This document shows, one piece after another, positions 33,573 to 43,200 of a stretch of 64,000 nt of DNA. Source of the DNA: ZC4RG29 sp964521255 (GTDB taxonomy: Bacteria > Bacteroidota > Bacteroidia > Cytophagales > Cyclobacteriaceae); assembly GCA_964521255.1 (NCBI GenBank), contig CAZFRM010000014.1, positions 85,772 to 149,771 on the forward strand, read 5' to 3'. The notes beneath the pieces were generated by a model. The model was not told where the DNA came from and did not search any database. It saw nothing but the letters and a program-made list of their open reading frames with translations. The position numbers and the translations under genes were made by a program. Every line of letters begins with the position of its first letter. Position 1 is the stretch's first letter.

Positions 33573-36170
33573 TTATTCGTTGCGTAAGCTCTTCACTGGA
33601 TTTGTTCCTGCTGCACGGATGGTTTGCGTGCTGATCGTTAAAAGAGCGATCAATAAAATAGATAGTGCGGCGGCGAGGAATATCCAAAGGTTTACGGAAA
33701 CACGATAAGCAAATGAATTCAACCACCAGTTCATGGCGAACCATGCCAACGGACTGAACAAAACAATGGCAATGAGAATGGGTTTTAAAGAACTCATACT
33801 TAAAAGTTTCGTGATGCTCAGTACAGATCCACCTAATACTTTTCGGATACCAATTTCTTTGATTCTTGATTCTGTCATGTAAACAGACAACCCAAGCAGG
33901 CCAAGGCATGCAATGAAGATGGCAATAGAGGTGAATAGCGTCGTAATAGTGAGCGTTGATTTCATATCAGAAAACTTTCGCGCGTACTCAACATCTGCGA
34001 AGTGATATTCAAACGGATATTCGGGGTTATATTTTGAGAATACTTTAGAAAGTTTCGCGATATTTTCCTGTGTGGTATTATTAGGGTTTAGTTTTATGTG
34101 AATTACATTGAAGGCCCATTCATTCTTGCCTCCTAATAATACCATAGGCTCAACTTTTTGATATGGAGAAGTCAGGATGAAATCCTTGATCACGCCCACC
34201 ACATGATATTCCTGGTCATCGTCAACAATGGTTTCACTTATTGGATTTTTAAAACCCATCAGCTTTACGGCTGTTTCGTTCAGTATTACCGCAGTAGAGT
34301 CGGTAGGGAAACGTTGTAAATCCATATCTCTTCCTTCTATAATGGTAAAGCCTGCGGTCGTAGTGATACCCTCATCAACATTGAAGCGCTCTATAACTGT
34401 TTTATCTTGCGGATTTTTCCCTTTCCAATAAATTCCGGATGTGTTACTCATTCGTTGGGTGATGGGAGAGCTGGTTTTAGTTACGGATATAGCTACTCCG
34501 GACTGGATTAGTTCATTCTTATAAGCCTGGTAATTTTTTCCAAGGTCACCTGTAAAGGAGTGGTATACCAGGTTATCTTTTGCATAACCGGTTTCCCTGC
34601 TCTGTACAAATTCAATTTGCTTTCTAACTATTATGGTGGATACAATCATCGTAATAGCAAAACCAAATTGAAATACGACCAGCAATGTCCTTAATGTATT
34701 TTTACCGGAAGTAGAGATAGTTCCTCCTTTCAGAATTCCGACAGGACGGAACGATGATAAGTAAAGTGCCGGGTAGCTGCCGGCCAGTATACCTATCATC
34801 GTAATAAATGCCAGTGATCCTCCCCAGAATGTTATATTTTTAAAATCAAGAGAGAGTTGTTGCTTAACAAGTGTATTGAAGAAAGGTAGGGACAAATAGA
34901 CAGCCAGTAACGAAATTAGTCCGGCCCCTAATGCGACAAGAACGGATTCACATAAAAACTGTAACACCAGTGAACGCCGGTATGCTCCTGTTACTTTTCG
35001 AACCGCTACTTCTTTCGAACGTCTTTGGGCGCGCGCGGTACTCAGGTTAATGAAATTGATACATGCAATAAGAATAAGACAAACACCGAGGATGCCAAGC
35101 ATGCGAACAATTTCGATCCGTCCTCCAGCAGGAACTCCATTTTCAAACCTGGAGTAAAGATGATTTTTGGTAAAAGCATAGAGGAATACCTCCGTATCAT
35201 CTGCACCGGCAGTGTGTTTTTTCTTGATGTCTTTTATTTCACCATTCAATCTTTCGATATCAGTTCCTTCCTCAAGTTGAACAAATGTAGTAACGGAATT
35301 ATTATGCCAGTTCTCCTCTTCACCACTCAGACTTTCCAGGAATTGCCAGGGTATTAAAAATTCAAAATCAAGGTCGGTGTTTGATGGAAGGTCTTTTAAA
35401 ATTCCTGTTACAGTGAAAGGAAAATTTATACCCGACGATGAGACAGTCAGTGTTGCACCAAAGGCTTCTTGATCTCCGAATAATTGTTTTGCAAAACATT
35501 CCGTCAAGACAATTGAGTTCGGATTATCCAATGCACTGGCTGCATCGCCTTTAATGAGTGAGAAAGAAAATAATGTTAAAAAATCAGGATCTGTAAACTG
35601 AACACGATCTTTCATGATTCGCGTTTCTCCTGCGGAGAACAGATAACTATCCGTATATCGCGTGAAACTGACGGCCGTTTCAATGCCGGCATAATCCCTG
35701 GCAAGGGTCGGAGCCAGTACCCGTGGCGTTGTACTCCAGCAATTCCATTGACCTTCGACCATCTGTCGATTCCATGCAGTATAAATGCGGTTCTTATTAA
35801 TGTGAAACTGGTCGTAGGTGAATTCTTTTCCGATCCAAAGAAATAATAATGTTGCACCGGTAATACCAAAAGCAAGACCAGCGATGTTGATGGCAGAATA
35901 TGTTTTGCTGCGGACCATTACACGCAGCGCCACTTTAAAATAGTTCGTTAACATATAAAGAGGTATTAGATTAACCGAAGGACTATGTCTCAATACAATT
36001 CCGGGCCTGAGAAAACTGACCGCGTTCCATATCATTCTTCGCTTTGCTTTTCGTTCTCCATAAACTTTTACGTCATGAGAGAATCGTTGCAAAAGATCGC
36101 CTTCGATTTCTTCGAGCAGATGAGGAGGGCAAAAAAAACGAAGTAAGCGGAATGCGAACGATTCTTTCAT
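33573..36170 (-). CDS. FtsX-type ABC permease with N-terminal prefix module, first of the array
   Basis: An 865-residue paralogue: prefix CPPHLLEEIEGDLLQRFSHD and SFLRPGIVLRHSP, helix TYSAINIAGLAFGITGATLLF, periplasmic domain 1, FtsX block 1 (RRSKEVAVRKVTGAYRRSLV), periplasmic domain 2, FtsX block 2 (ESRIKEIGIRKVLGGSVLSI), ending TNPVKSLRNE. It is the promoter-proximal gene of the permease array on the minus strand. The expected regulator, PadR at 36888-37214, is on the same strand but is separated from it by an oppositely oriented toxin-antitoxin pair. Confidence 0.9.
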   Translation of the reverse strand: MKESFAFRLLRFFCPPHLLEEIEGDLLQRFSHDVKVYGERKAKRRMIWNAVSFLRPGIVLRHSPSVNLIPLYMLTNYFKVALRVMVRSKTYSAINIAGLAFGITGATLLFLWIGKEFTYDQFHINKNRIYTAWNRQMVEGQWNCWSTTPRVLAPTLARDYAGIETAVSFTRYTDSYLFSAGETRIMKDRVQFTDPDFLTLFSFSLIKGDAASALDNPNSIVLTECFAKQLFGDQEAFGATLTVSSSGINFPFTVTGILKDLPSNTDLDFEFLIPWQFLESLSGEEENWHNNSVTTFVQLEEGTDIERLNGEIKDIKKKHTAGADDTEVFLYAFTKNHLYSRFENGVPAGGRIEIVRMLGILGVCLILIACINFINLSTARAQRRSKEVAVRKVTGAYRRSLVLQFLCESVLVALGAGLISLLAVYLSLPFFNTLVKQQLSLDFKNITFWGGSLAFITMIGILAGSYPALYLSSFRPVGILKGGTISTSGKNTLRTLLVVFQFGFAITMIVSTIIVRKQIEFVQSRETGYAKDNLVYHSFTGDLGKNYQAYKNELIQSGVAISVTKTSSPITQRMSNTSGIYWKGKNPQDKTVIERFNVDEGITTTAGFTIIEGRDMDLQRFPTDSTAVILNETAVKLMGFKNPISETIVDDDQEYHVVGVIKDFILTSPYQKVEPMVLLGGKNEWAFNVIHIKLNPNNTTQENIAKLSKVFSKYNPEYPFEYHFADVEYARKFSDMKSTLTITTLFTSIAIFIACLGLLGLSVYMTESRIKEIGIRKVLGGSVLSITKLLSMSSLKPILIAIVLFSPLAWFAMNWWLNSFAYRVSVNLWIFLAAALSILLIALLTISTQTIRAAGTNPVKSLRNE

Positions 36171-36270
36171 ATCAATTCATGTTTATTTAGATGGAATGAA
36201 AGTCTCCTGCATTCTTTTTTTATCAACCTTATTTTTTTAATATCTTTCATAACATTATTATCTTTGTTGC

Positions 36271-36474
36271 ATGAAAACTGTTTCAATAGAACTTAACGAT
36301 GACCTTGCTGATTGGCTGGTAAAAATGGACAGCCAAAAACGAAATGTTCTCCTCAGGTTTCTCAACAACCTTGAAAAGGAAACGGATTGGAAGAAGACTT
36401 TTGCTAAAACTGCCGAACAAGCCGCTAAACAAGGACTGACCGAAGAAAAGCTGAACGAACTTTTGAAAAAATAG
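36271..36474 (+). CDS. Antitoxin of a PIN-domain toxin-antitoxin module
   Basis: A 67-residue, charged, mostly helical protein (MKTVSIELNDDLADWLVKMD to LTEEKLNELLKK). The N-terminal beta strand and helix resemble ribbon-helix-helix-type antitoxin starts, and the C-terminal helix probably caps the toxin. Its stop TAG is immediately followed by the toxin ATG with no gap, indicating translational coupling. It should repress its own operon. Family membership is not recognised precisely. Confidence 0.75.
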   Translation: MKTVSIELNDDLADWLVKMDSQKRNVLLRFLNNLEKETDWKKTFAKTAEQAAKQGLTEEKLNELLKK

Positions 36475-36879
36475 ATGCGGATAGTTCTTGATGCAAACGT
36501 TATTGTCAGCGCAGCACTTTCAAAAAAATCAATTTCATACCGGGCCTTTGAAAAGACTGTTGAGAAAAATGTGCTGTTGATTTCCGAAGATACATTTGAT
36601 GAATTGTTTGACGTTTTATATCGCCCGAAATTCAGAAAGTATTTTATCCCTGAAGATACAAGACCCGATATTTTGCTAACAGTTTTAAGATTCGGTGTAC
36701 TAATTACTCCTGCTGTAAAGGTAATAGCTTGCCGTGACCCTAAAGATAATATGTATCTCGAACTCGCGCTTTCAGGCAAAGCCAATTGCATAGTAACAGG
36801 TGATCCTGACTTACAAATTCTTAATCCATTTAAAAATATTTCCATCATTGCACCGAAAGAATTTCTCGAAAACTTTTAG
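36475..36879 (+). CDS. PIN-domain toxin, COG1569-type putative ribonuclease
   Basis: A 134-residue PIN protein, predicted to cleave RNA with Mg2+. The acidic core is visible: MRIVLDANVIVSA (Asp6), ISEDTFDELFDVLYRPKF (Glu/Asp in the helix), CRDPKDNMYLELAL and CIVTGDPDLQIL, with NPFKNISIIAPKEFL at the end as in COG1569 proteins. It is complete, unlike the three other toxin loci of the window that are broken. The pair lies between the PadR gene and the first permease, on the opposite strand. A fragment of a close paralogue lies at 26788-26917. Confidence 0.88.
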   Translation: MRIVLDANVIVSAALSKKSISYRAFEKTVEKNVLLISEDTFDELFDVLYRPKFRKYFIPEDTRPDILLTVLRFGVLITPAVKVIACRDPKDNMYLELALSGKANCIVTGDPDLQILNPFKNISIIAPKEFLENF

Positions 36880-36887
36880 CGAACCGT

Positions 36888-37214
36888 TTATCCAATCTTC
36901 AATTGAGGAATAAGCTTCCACAATTCTACTCTTGCCTCTTTCATCGTGCGAAGCATAGCTAAACCTGCACTGGTAATGGTGTAAATTCTTTTTCGTCTCC
37001 CGCCGCGTTCATTGGTAGCGCCACCGAGTTTGGATTTGATAAGACCTTTGTCTTCCAGACGATAGAGTGTTACATGTACCGCGCTGAGATTTACATCGCG
37101 TTTCATGCGGGTTTCAATTTCTTCCGCAATGGCAGCGCCGTAGGCATCTTCCTGTAAAGCGCCCACCAGCGTTAAAACGAGTTCTTCAAATTCTCCCAGA
37201 TATTCTTTAGCCAT
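36888..37214 (-). CDS. PadR-family transcriptional regulator
   Basis: A 108-residue winged-helix repressor: EFEELVLTLVGALQEDAYGAA (helix 1-2), AVHVTLYRLEDKGLIKSKLG (recognition helix), GGRRKRIYTITSAGLAML (wing). In Cytophagales a PadR gene of this kind regularly precedes arrays of prefix-module FtsX permeases; the same order holds here except for the intervening toxin-antitoxin pair. It probably senses a small toxic molecule and controls the permease genes. The C-terminal dimerisation helix is short, as in the PadR-s2 subgroup. Confidence 0.88.
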   Translation of the reverse strand: MAKEYLGEFEELVLTLVGALQEDAYGAAIAEEIETRMKRDVNLSAVHVTLYRLEDKGLIKSKLGGATNERGGRRKRIYTITSAGLAMLRTMKEARVELWKLIPQLKIG

Positions 37215-37275
37215 ATATATGCTTATATTTTGTTAAGTAAATAAAAGAGTTTTAAAAATTAGTTGCAAGTATTTT

Positions 37276-37333
37276 TGCCACAGAGACACTGAAGCACTGA
37301 AAATATTCTCAGTGCTTCAGTGTTTCTGTGGCA
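37276..37333. repeat. Palindromic repeat, GCCACTGAGGCAC family, copy 4
   Basis: TGCCACAGAGACACTGAAG faces CTTCAGTGTTTCTGTGGCA across a short AT-rich centre; the arms are almost perfect over 26 bp. It lies between the divergent PadR and MocR genes. Unlike copies 1-3 there is no GxxExxY gene beside it. Confidence 0.85.
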
Positions 37334-37394
37334 TCTCTCTGAAACATAACAGTTTTGTTTTTCGTACTTTTAACCATATCAATTTTTCACAGAG

Positions 37395-38828
37395 ATGAAA
37401 ACACTCACCCGGCCCGATCACAAATACATAGAAGTAGCTGAACGAATTGAAACCCTCATTGAGAATGGCGTTATGAAAGTGGGGGATAAGCTTCTTTCGG
37501 TACGGGCTTTGAGCAAAGAGCAGGGAATAAGTTTGAGTACGGCTTTTCAGGCTTATTACTCTTTGGAGAGCAAAGGACTGATTGAAGCGCGACCGCAATC
37601 CGGTTACTATGTGAAGTTCACACCAAAACTTTATCCTGAACTACCTACTGTATGTGATCCCCCGGAAGATGCTATGCCGGTGACGGTTGATGAAATGATT
37701 GCCAGTGTTTACAAGGAATTGTATACAAAACCGCTTATTAATTTCGCTTTGGCCGCACCTCCGGTTGATTTACTTCCTTCCGCTAAATTGAATAAAGCGA
37801 TTACGGCTGCAATAAGAAATTCTGAAACAAGTTGTCTTCATTATGAAGCCGCCCAGGGAAATGTTGAGTTAAGAAAGCAAATAGCCCGTCAGGCATTCAA
37901 CTGGGGTGGAACGTTTAAAGAAGATGATGTTGTCGTAACGGCAGGGTGCCTCGAAGCGATTTCACTTTGCCTTCGGGCGGTAACAAAAGCGGGAGATGCC
38001 GTTGCTATTGAGAGTCCAACTTTTTTTTCATTCTTCCAGGTGATGGAGAGCATGGGACTGAAAGTAGTGGAAATACCTTCAACGCCGCTCACGGGTATTG
38101 ATTTGAATTATCTTGAAGATGCCATAAAGCGTTTCGAGATCAAAGCCTGTCTTTGCGTACCTAATTTCAATAATCCTATGGGAAGTTGTATGCCGGATGA
38201 GAACAAGAAGAAGTTGGTGGAAATACTAACAAACCGGGATATTCCATTGATTGAGGATGATATTTACGGAGAACTGTATTTTGGGAAAGTGCGCCCTCGT
38301 ACTTGTAAAACCTTTGATAAAAAAGGAATGGTGCTTCATTGCTCTTCCTTTTCAAAATCCCTGGCGCCGGGCTATCGCATAGGCTGGACAATTCCCGGAA
38401 AGTATAAAGATGAAATTGTTCGCCTCAAGCGTATTAGCACAGCGGCCACTAACACTTTAGCACAAACCGCCCTCGCAAATTTTCTCAGCAATGGTAGATA
38501 TGAATTGCATTTACGTCGTATCCGCAAAGACTTGCACACACAATCGTTAAGGTACGCGCAGGCAATTTCCGAATACTTTCCTGACGACATGCGCATGACC
38601 CGTCCGCAAGGAGGATTCACAATATGGGTGGAACTGAATAAAAAAATAAACACCTACAAACTTTTCAAGAAAGCATTAAAGCATAACATCGGAATTTCGC
38701 CAGGACAAATTTTTTCATCACAAGGTAGGTTTGAAAATTGTTTTCGCATCAGTTGCGGAATTCCGTGGAGCAATAAGGTGGAGGAAGCGATTAAGACATT
38801 GGGGAGATTGGTGAAGGAGATGAGATAA
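37395..38828 (+). CDS. MocR-type regulator: GntR winged helix fused to a PLP aminotransferase domain
   Basis: A 477-residue protein with an N-terminal GntR helix-turn-helix (about 10-75: GDKLLSVRALSKEQGISLST and YSLESKGLIEARPQSGYYV) followed by a fold type I aminotransferase domain. PLP lysine lies in HCSSFSKSLAPGYRIGW; the N/D pair FNNPMGSCMP and IEDDIYGELYF is also typical. MocR proteins use PLP as an effector ligand, for example for PLP synthesis, GABA or taurine use. The target cannot be read here; it is transcribed divergently from PadR with the palindrome between. Confidence 0.9.
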   Translation: MKTLTRPDHKYIEVAERIETLIENGVMKVGDKLLSVRALSKEQGISLSTAFQAYYSLESKGLIEARPQSGYYVKFTPKLYPELPTVCDPPEDAMPVTVDEMIASVYKELYTKPLINFALAAPPVDLLPSAKLNKAITAAIRNSETSCLHYEAAQGNVELRKQIARQAFNWGGTFKEDDVVVTAGCLEAISLCLRAVTKAGDAVAIESPTFFSFFQVMESMGLKVVEIPSTPLTGIDLNYLEDAIKRFEIKACLCVPNFNNPMGSCMPDENKKKLVEILTNRDIPLIEDDIYGELYFGKVRPRTCKTFDKKGMVLHCSSFSKSLAPGYRIGWTIPGKYKDEIVRLKRISTAATNTLAQTALANFLSNGRYELHLRRIRKDLHTQSLRYAQAISEYFPDDMRMTRPQGGFTIWVELNKKINTYKLFKKALKHNIGISPGQIFSSQGRFENCFRISCGIPWSNKVEEAIKTLGRLVKEMR

Positions 38829-39075
38829 GATAAGGTTAGAAAATCAATGAAAATACTTTGAAAGAATCAGGATGCCAAAAGGCCGCAAAAAAATTATTAC
38901 GAAAGTTGAAATCTTCAAAAAATATTAAATCTTTGAATGATAAAAGACTTTTGAAGCGGTTTATCGCTAAAAAGTTTTCCTATAATAGTATACTTAGCAA
39001 GGCTGTATAAGTGGAGAAAGAATTTCGGAATGTATTCTTACTAGGAGCTGGTTCTGGAAGCAATGATGAGATCCA

Positions 39076-39537
39076 TCATTGCTTAAAAATCCTCCTATCG
39101 AAAGGGAAGGGTTCAATTTTCTTAACAGATATTTTTTTGAAATCCAGATGGTTAGGATTGATCAATATATTATAGTCACCTTTAGTGACTGCGGAAGGGA
39201 CTTTTAATAGACAGGTGTTTTTTTGGTTTGCAAAATCATCACCTATCTGCTGAGTCGACATGGAGTGAGGAAAAACATTCCAATCTTCAGGTAAATCGTC
39301 TTCATTTATTTCTGCCATTTTGATGTTGTCGGGTATTTCAATGGATATCATTTGAAAATCGTCGGGCAATGTGGCTAGGGTAAGATGAACGGCTACTTCA
39401 GCCATAGCCAATGACCGGTTTGCAGATGTATAAATCAGTTCAACTCCTTTTGAATTCCACCTGGCACCTTGTAAAGCCGCCCCTTTGCCGGATAACTTTT
39501 GAACGTATTTTTTTCGTGCTATCCGGTAAACAATCAT
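39076..39537 (-). CDS. RES-domain toxin (NAD+ phosphorylase/hydrolase family)
   Basis: A 153-residue RES protein, named for conserved Arg, Glu and Ser. Seen: MIVYRIARKKYVQ (Arg), GARWNSKGVELIYTSANRSLAMAEVAVH with the Glu, and LKVPSAVTKGDYNILINP with the Ser. Characterised RES toxins degrade NAD+, some requiring phosphate. Its start codon overlaps the stop of the upstream antitoxin by 1 bp (39537), giving the standard antitoxin-first order. Confidence 0.92.
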   Translation of the reverse strand: MIVYRIARKKYVQKLSGKGAALQGARWNSKGVELIYTSANRSLAMAEVAVHLTLATLPDDFQMISIEIPDNIKMAEINEDDLPEDWNVFPHSMSTQQIGDDFANQKNTCLLKVPSAVTKGDYNILINPNHLDFKKISVKKIEPFPFDRRIFKQ

Positions 39538-40034
39538 CAGGAAAATATTCCGTATTCAATTCTTGTCAATTCTCCCATGACCAGGTCTTTTCCGTAGGAG
39601 TCTTTCAGTAATTCAAGAGGCTTTAATTTACCCAGGCTAAAATTTGGCGTGTGAAGCCAAAGCTTGAATTTTTCCATGTCGCCAAAAACTTCCAGCCCCA
39701 GTTGAGTTACTTCGGCCAGTTCGATTATTTTTTCAGTGTGAATGGATTTGAATTTAAATTCTCTTCTGGACTTATACCGTTGAAGAGATTTGGTGGACAG
39801 GTTTAAAAAATTAGCCCAATCATCTTCACTAAAAGGAGTTACATTTTGGATGAGGTCAAATAGTTTGTAGGGTAATCCTTCCCGGATCGAATGAATAACA
39901 AGCATTCGGTTATTCAGGAAATCATGATAAGTGAAATGTTTTTTAGAAGTATTATAAACTTCTTTGCCCTCTTGCACTTGCTGGACAAAATCATCCACAG
40001 CTTTATCCAGTTTTTTAAAAGTCTTAGTAGCCAT
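39537..40034 (-). CDS. Xre/MbcA/ParS-type antitoxin of the RES toxin
   Basis: A 165-residue antitoxin. The middle is a helix-turn-helix-like region (FSEDDWANFLNLSTKSLQRYK) and the C-terminal part is the Xre/MbcA/ParS toxin-binding domain (EVTQLGLEVFGDMEKFKLWL, FSLGKLKPLELLKDSYG). It neutralises the RES enzyme and represses the operon. I chose ATG 40034 (MATKTFKKLD); an upstream ATG at 40070 would put 12 residues of coding sequence over the second operator palindrome, which is unlikely. Confidence 0.9.
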   Translation of the reverse strand: MATKTFKKLDKAVDDFVQQVQEGKEVYNTSKKHFTYHDFLNNRMLVIHSIREGLPYKLFDLIQNVTPFSEDDWANFLNLSTKSLQRYKSRREFKFKSIHTEKIIELAEVTQLGLEVFGDMEKFKLWLHTPNFSLGKLKPLELLKDSYGKDLVMGELTRIEYGIFS

Positions 40035-40044
40035 CAAGTATACT

Positions 40045-40075
40045 GACAATTGTCCACAAAAATATGACAATTGTC
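40045..40075. promoter_or_regulatory. Twin palindromic operator upstream of the Xre-RES operon
   Basis: Two identical perfect 10-bp palindromes GACAATTGTC lie at 40045-40054 and 40066-40075, both preceded by T. Their centres are 21 bp apart, two helical turns, so two antitoxin dimers could bind one DNA face. The near copy is 10 bp from the antitoxin start codon. Confidence 0.8.
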
Positions 40076-40213
40076 TTTAAAAGCCAATAGAACTTGTCGA
40101 TAAATTGAAAAAGTGTAAAACAAAGTATCAGAAGCAGAGATATACTCGTGAGTAAGGAATGGATAGGGTTCACCGATCATTTGATTTCCGGGTTCGCAAG
40201 GGTTAAATTTTAT

Positions 40214-43200
40214 TTAATGTATTTCAGCTTTTTGCTCCGCCACCATTTCCTCTACCGGCAACTCTTTCTTATTTACAAACGGCACCTTGTCCATCCACTC
40301 AACTTCAATCATGCTGACGCCAAAATCTTCAACTACTTTTCCTTTTATGAAATAAAATCCTCTCCCCCTGAATGGAAATTTCCTCGATGAATCAGGAAAA
40401 TGCACCGTATCGAAAACTTCTCCATGTTGATCATAAAATGTTCCGAAGTGCATGGATTGTGAATTTTTTGTGCTGGTGTTTTTCGTGGTGATGAGATAAC
40501 CCAGAATATTGACATGACGATTGATTTTATGAAGTAACTCTTTTGCAGAGGTATCTCCATAATTTTTTGTATCCACCAGGATGAATGGATCACATAGCGG
40601 GAATCCGAGTAATTCAATTTCATCAAAAGAATCTTCAACGGAATTTCGCTGTAAAATGGGTAGCGGATATTCTTTGGGTTCTGTTTCAAAAAGATCAGTT
40701 GTAGTACGTGATCTGGCTTTTGCATTACTAAAGTAAAGCAGTGCTTCCCAAAGTAATCGTTGTTTTGATTTTCCAGTGAACCGAAAGGATCCCATCCGGA
40801 TAAGAATACGTATTTGTTCTAAGCCAAGTTCAACACGACGTAAAAAGTTATCCAGGCTTTTAAACGGTCCATTCAGTTCACGCTCAACAGCAATCTGCTT
40901 CGCTACTTTTGTCTCCAGGCTTTTGAGATGAATAAAGCCAATGTAAATATGATCATCATAAATAGTAGTGAGGTATTCACTTCGGTTCACACAAGGCGAT
41001 TGAATTTTTGCTCCATTCATGCGCGCCTCGTGAAAATAGAATTCAGTTTTATAAAATCCCCCGAAATTATTAATCACACCTACCATAAACTCAAGCGGAT
41101 AGTGTGCTTTCAAATAAAGACTCTGATAACTTTCAACAGCATAACTTGCTGAATGTCCTTTCGCGAATGAGTATCCACCGAAACTTTCAATTTCATACCA
41201 CACCCGGTTAGTAATAGCAGGCTTATATCCTATCTCATCACAATTTTTGAAGAACTGATCTTTAACACGTTGAAATTCTTCGCGTGAGCGATATTTACCT
41301 GACATGCCTCTGCGAAGTACGTCCGCCTGGCTTAATGATAGCTTAGCAAACCCGTGGGCTACTTTAATAACGTCTTCTTGGTACACCATCACACCAAAGG
41401 TATCCTTCATCAACTCATCCATTTTCTGATGGATAGATTCGTATGTGCCACCGTTCTTAACGATGTGGTACCGTTCAATGTAGGCGCGCATCATTCCTGA
41501 ACTGGCGACACCCGGACGAATAATTGAACTTGCAGCTACCAGGGTGAGGTAATCTTCGCATTTTAATTTTCCCAGCAACATCCGCATGGCAGGTGATTCA
41601 ACGTAGAAACATCCCATCGCTTTACTGTTACGCAATAGATCTTTTACTTTTTCATCCTTCGTGAAATCTTTAAAGCGATGAATGTCTACATCAATGCCTT
41701 TATTCCTTTTTACATGTTTGACAGTCTCTTTCAAATGTCCGAGCCCACGCTGACTTAAAATATCAAACTTGAATATGCCCATATCTTCTGCACTGTGCAT
41801 TTCAAATTGCGAGACGGGATAACCTTTGGGTGGAAGTTCAACGGCCGTGTAAGCGTAAATTGGCTTTTCCGTAATGAGTACTCCACCGGCGTGAATGGAA
41901 ATGTTGGAAGGAAGATCTTTCATGTAATCAGCATACTTGAAGATGAGTTCGGTGATGTGATCACGATTTCTGTTTCTGTCGGGCTCTTCAACAATGGCGT
42001 CAATCTCATCTTTTGGTAAACCAAAAACTTTTCCTAATTCACGAAGCACAGATCGTTTTTGATAGGTGACGTGCGTACCAAGAAGACAGACATGATTCTT
42101 GTCGTATTTTTCAAAAATGTAATTATAGATTTCATCACGGTTGTCCCAGGAGAAGTCGAGATCAAAATCGGGAGGCGAAGAGCGTTCTGGATTAAGGAAT
42201 CGTTCAAAGTAAAGGTCAAGCTCGATTGGATCAACATTAGTGATGCCTAAACAATAGGCTACAACACTATTGGCGCCACTGCCGCGTCCAACAAAATCAA
42301 ACCCCCTTTGTTTAGCAAACTGAACGAGATCAAAAGCAATAAGAAAATACGCACAGAATTTTTTTTCCCGAATAATGCGGAGTTCTTTTTCAAATCGTTC
42401 TTTGAGATCAATGCTATTTTCGTCATAGCGATATTTCAAACCTTTTCTTGCTTCGGAAACAAGTAAGGTCCAATCACTTTCTTCGCTGCCGGTAATACAT
42501 TTTTTATTCTTATCTGTTTCGAGCGGAATGGTAAGCGAGGAATTATCAAGAATGTATTTTGTGTTCTCGATAAGTTCGGGATATTGTTCGAAAAAAGATT
42601 CAAGCTCATGCTCCGGCATCATGCTTTCATTTTTATCAGCTTGTTGATGTTCAGGAAGTTTGCTGAGCAACGTATTCTGATCAATGGCGCGGAGAAGACG
42701 GTGAATGTTGTAATCAATTTTATTAGCAACTGTAACAGGATGAAGAATTACAAACTTATTTCTAAACTCATGCCGTTGTTTGTAGACTGAAAATTTAGTT
42801 CGCTGCTGTATCCGTATACCAATGTATTCGTGTAGTCGCAGTTTTTCTGGTTCAATTTTTTCAAAAGGATAAATGATAAAAACATTTTCATCGTCAAACC
42901 CTGGAGCCGGGAAAGGAATTTTTTTATCCGTCAGGTTAATATGAGATAAGAACGTATTGATTTTTTCAAACCCGTCATTGTTCCTGGCGATAGCAATGTA
43001 AAGTAATTCATTATCCTCTTTTCTGAATTCAACGCCAACAGCAATTTCCAGTGCGTACGATTTTTTTTCATACTTCGTCAACGCTTTTCTTTCCGGATCA
43101 TCAAGATTACATAGCACGGGAGCATTCTCTTCACATATGCGTAGCATCTCAATGTACGATGATGTGTTGTTGATTTCTGTCAGCACTAATTTATGAACAC

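Noticed and set aside
33565..33909. Minus-strand frame of 114 codons
   Set aside because: Alternative frame inside the end of the 865-residue permease, which has continuous family similarity.
36258..36848. Long minus-strand open frame (196 codons)
   Set aside because: It is the mirror frame of the antitoxin and PIN toxin pair, whose plus-strand products have clear family motifs and coupled starts; the minus translation is Ser-rich and without motifs.
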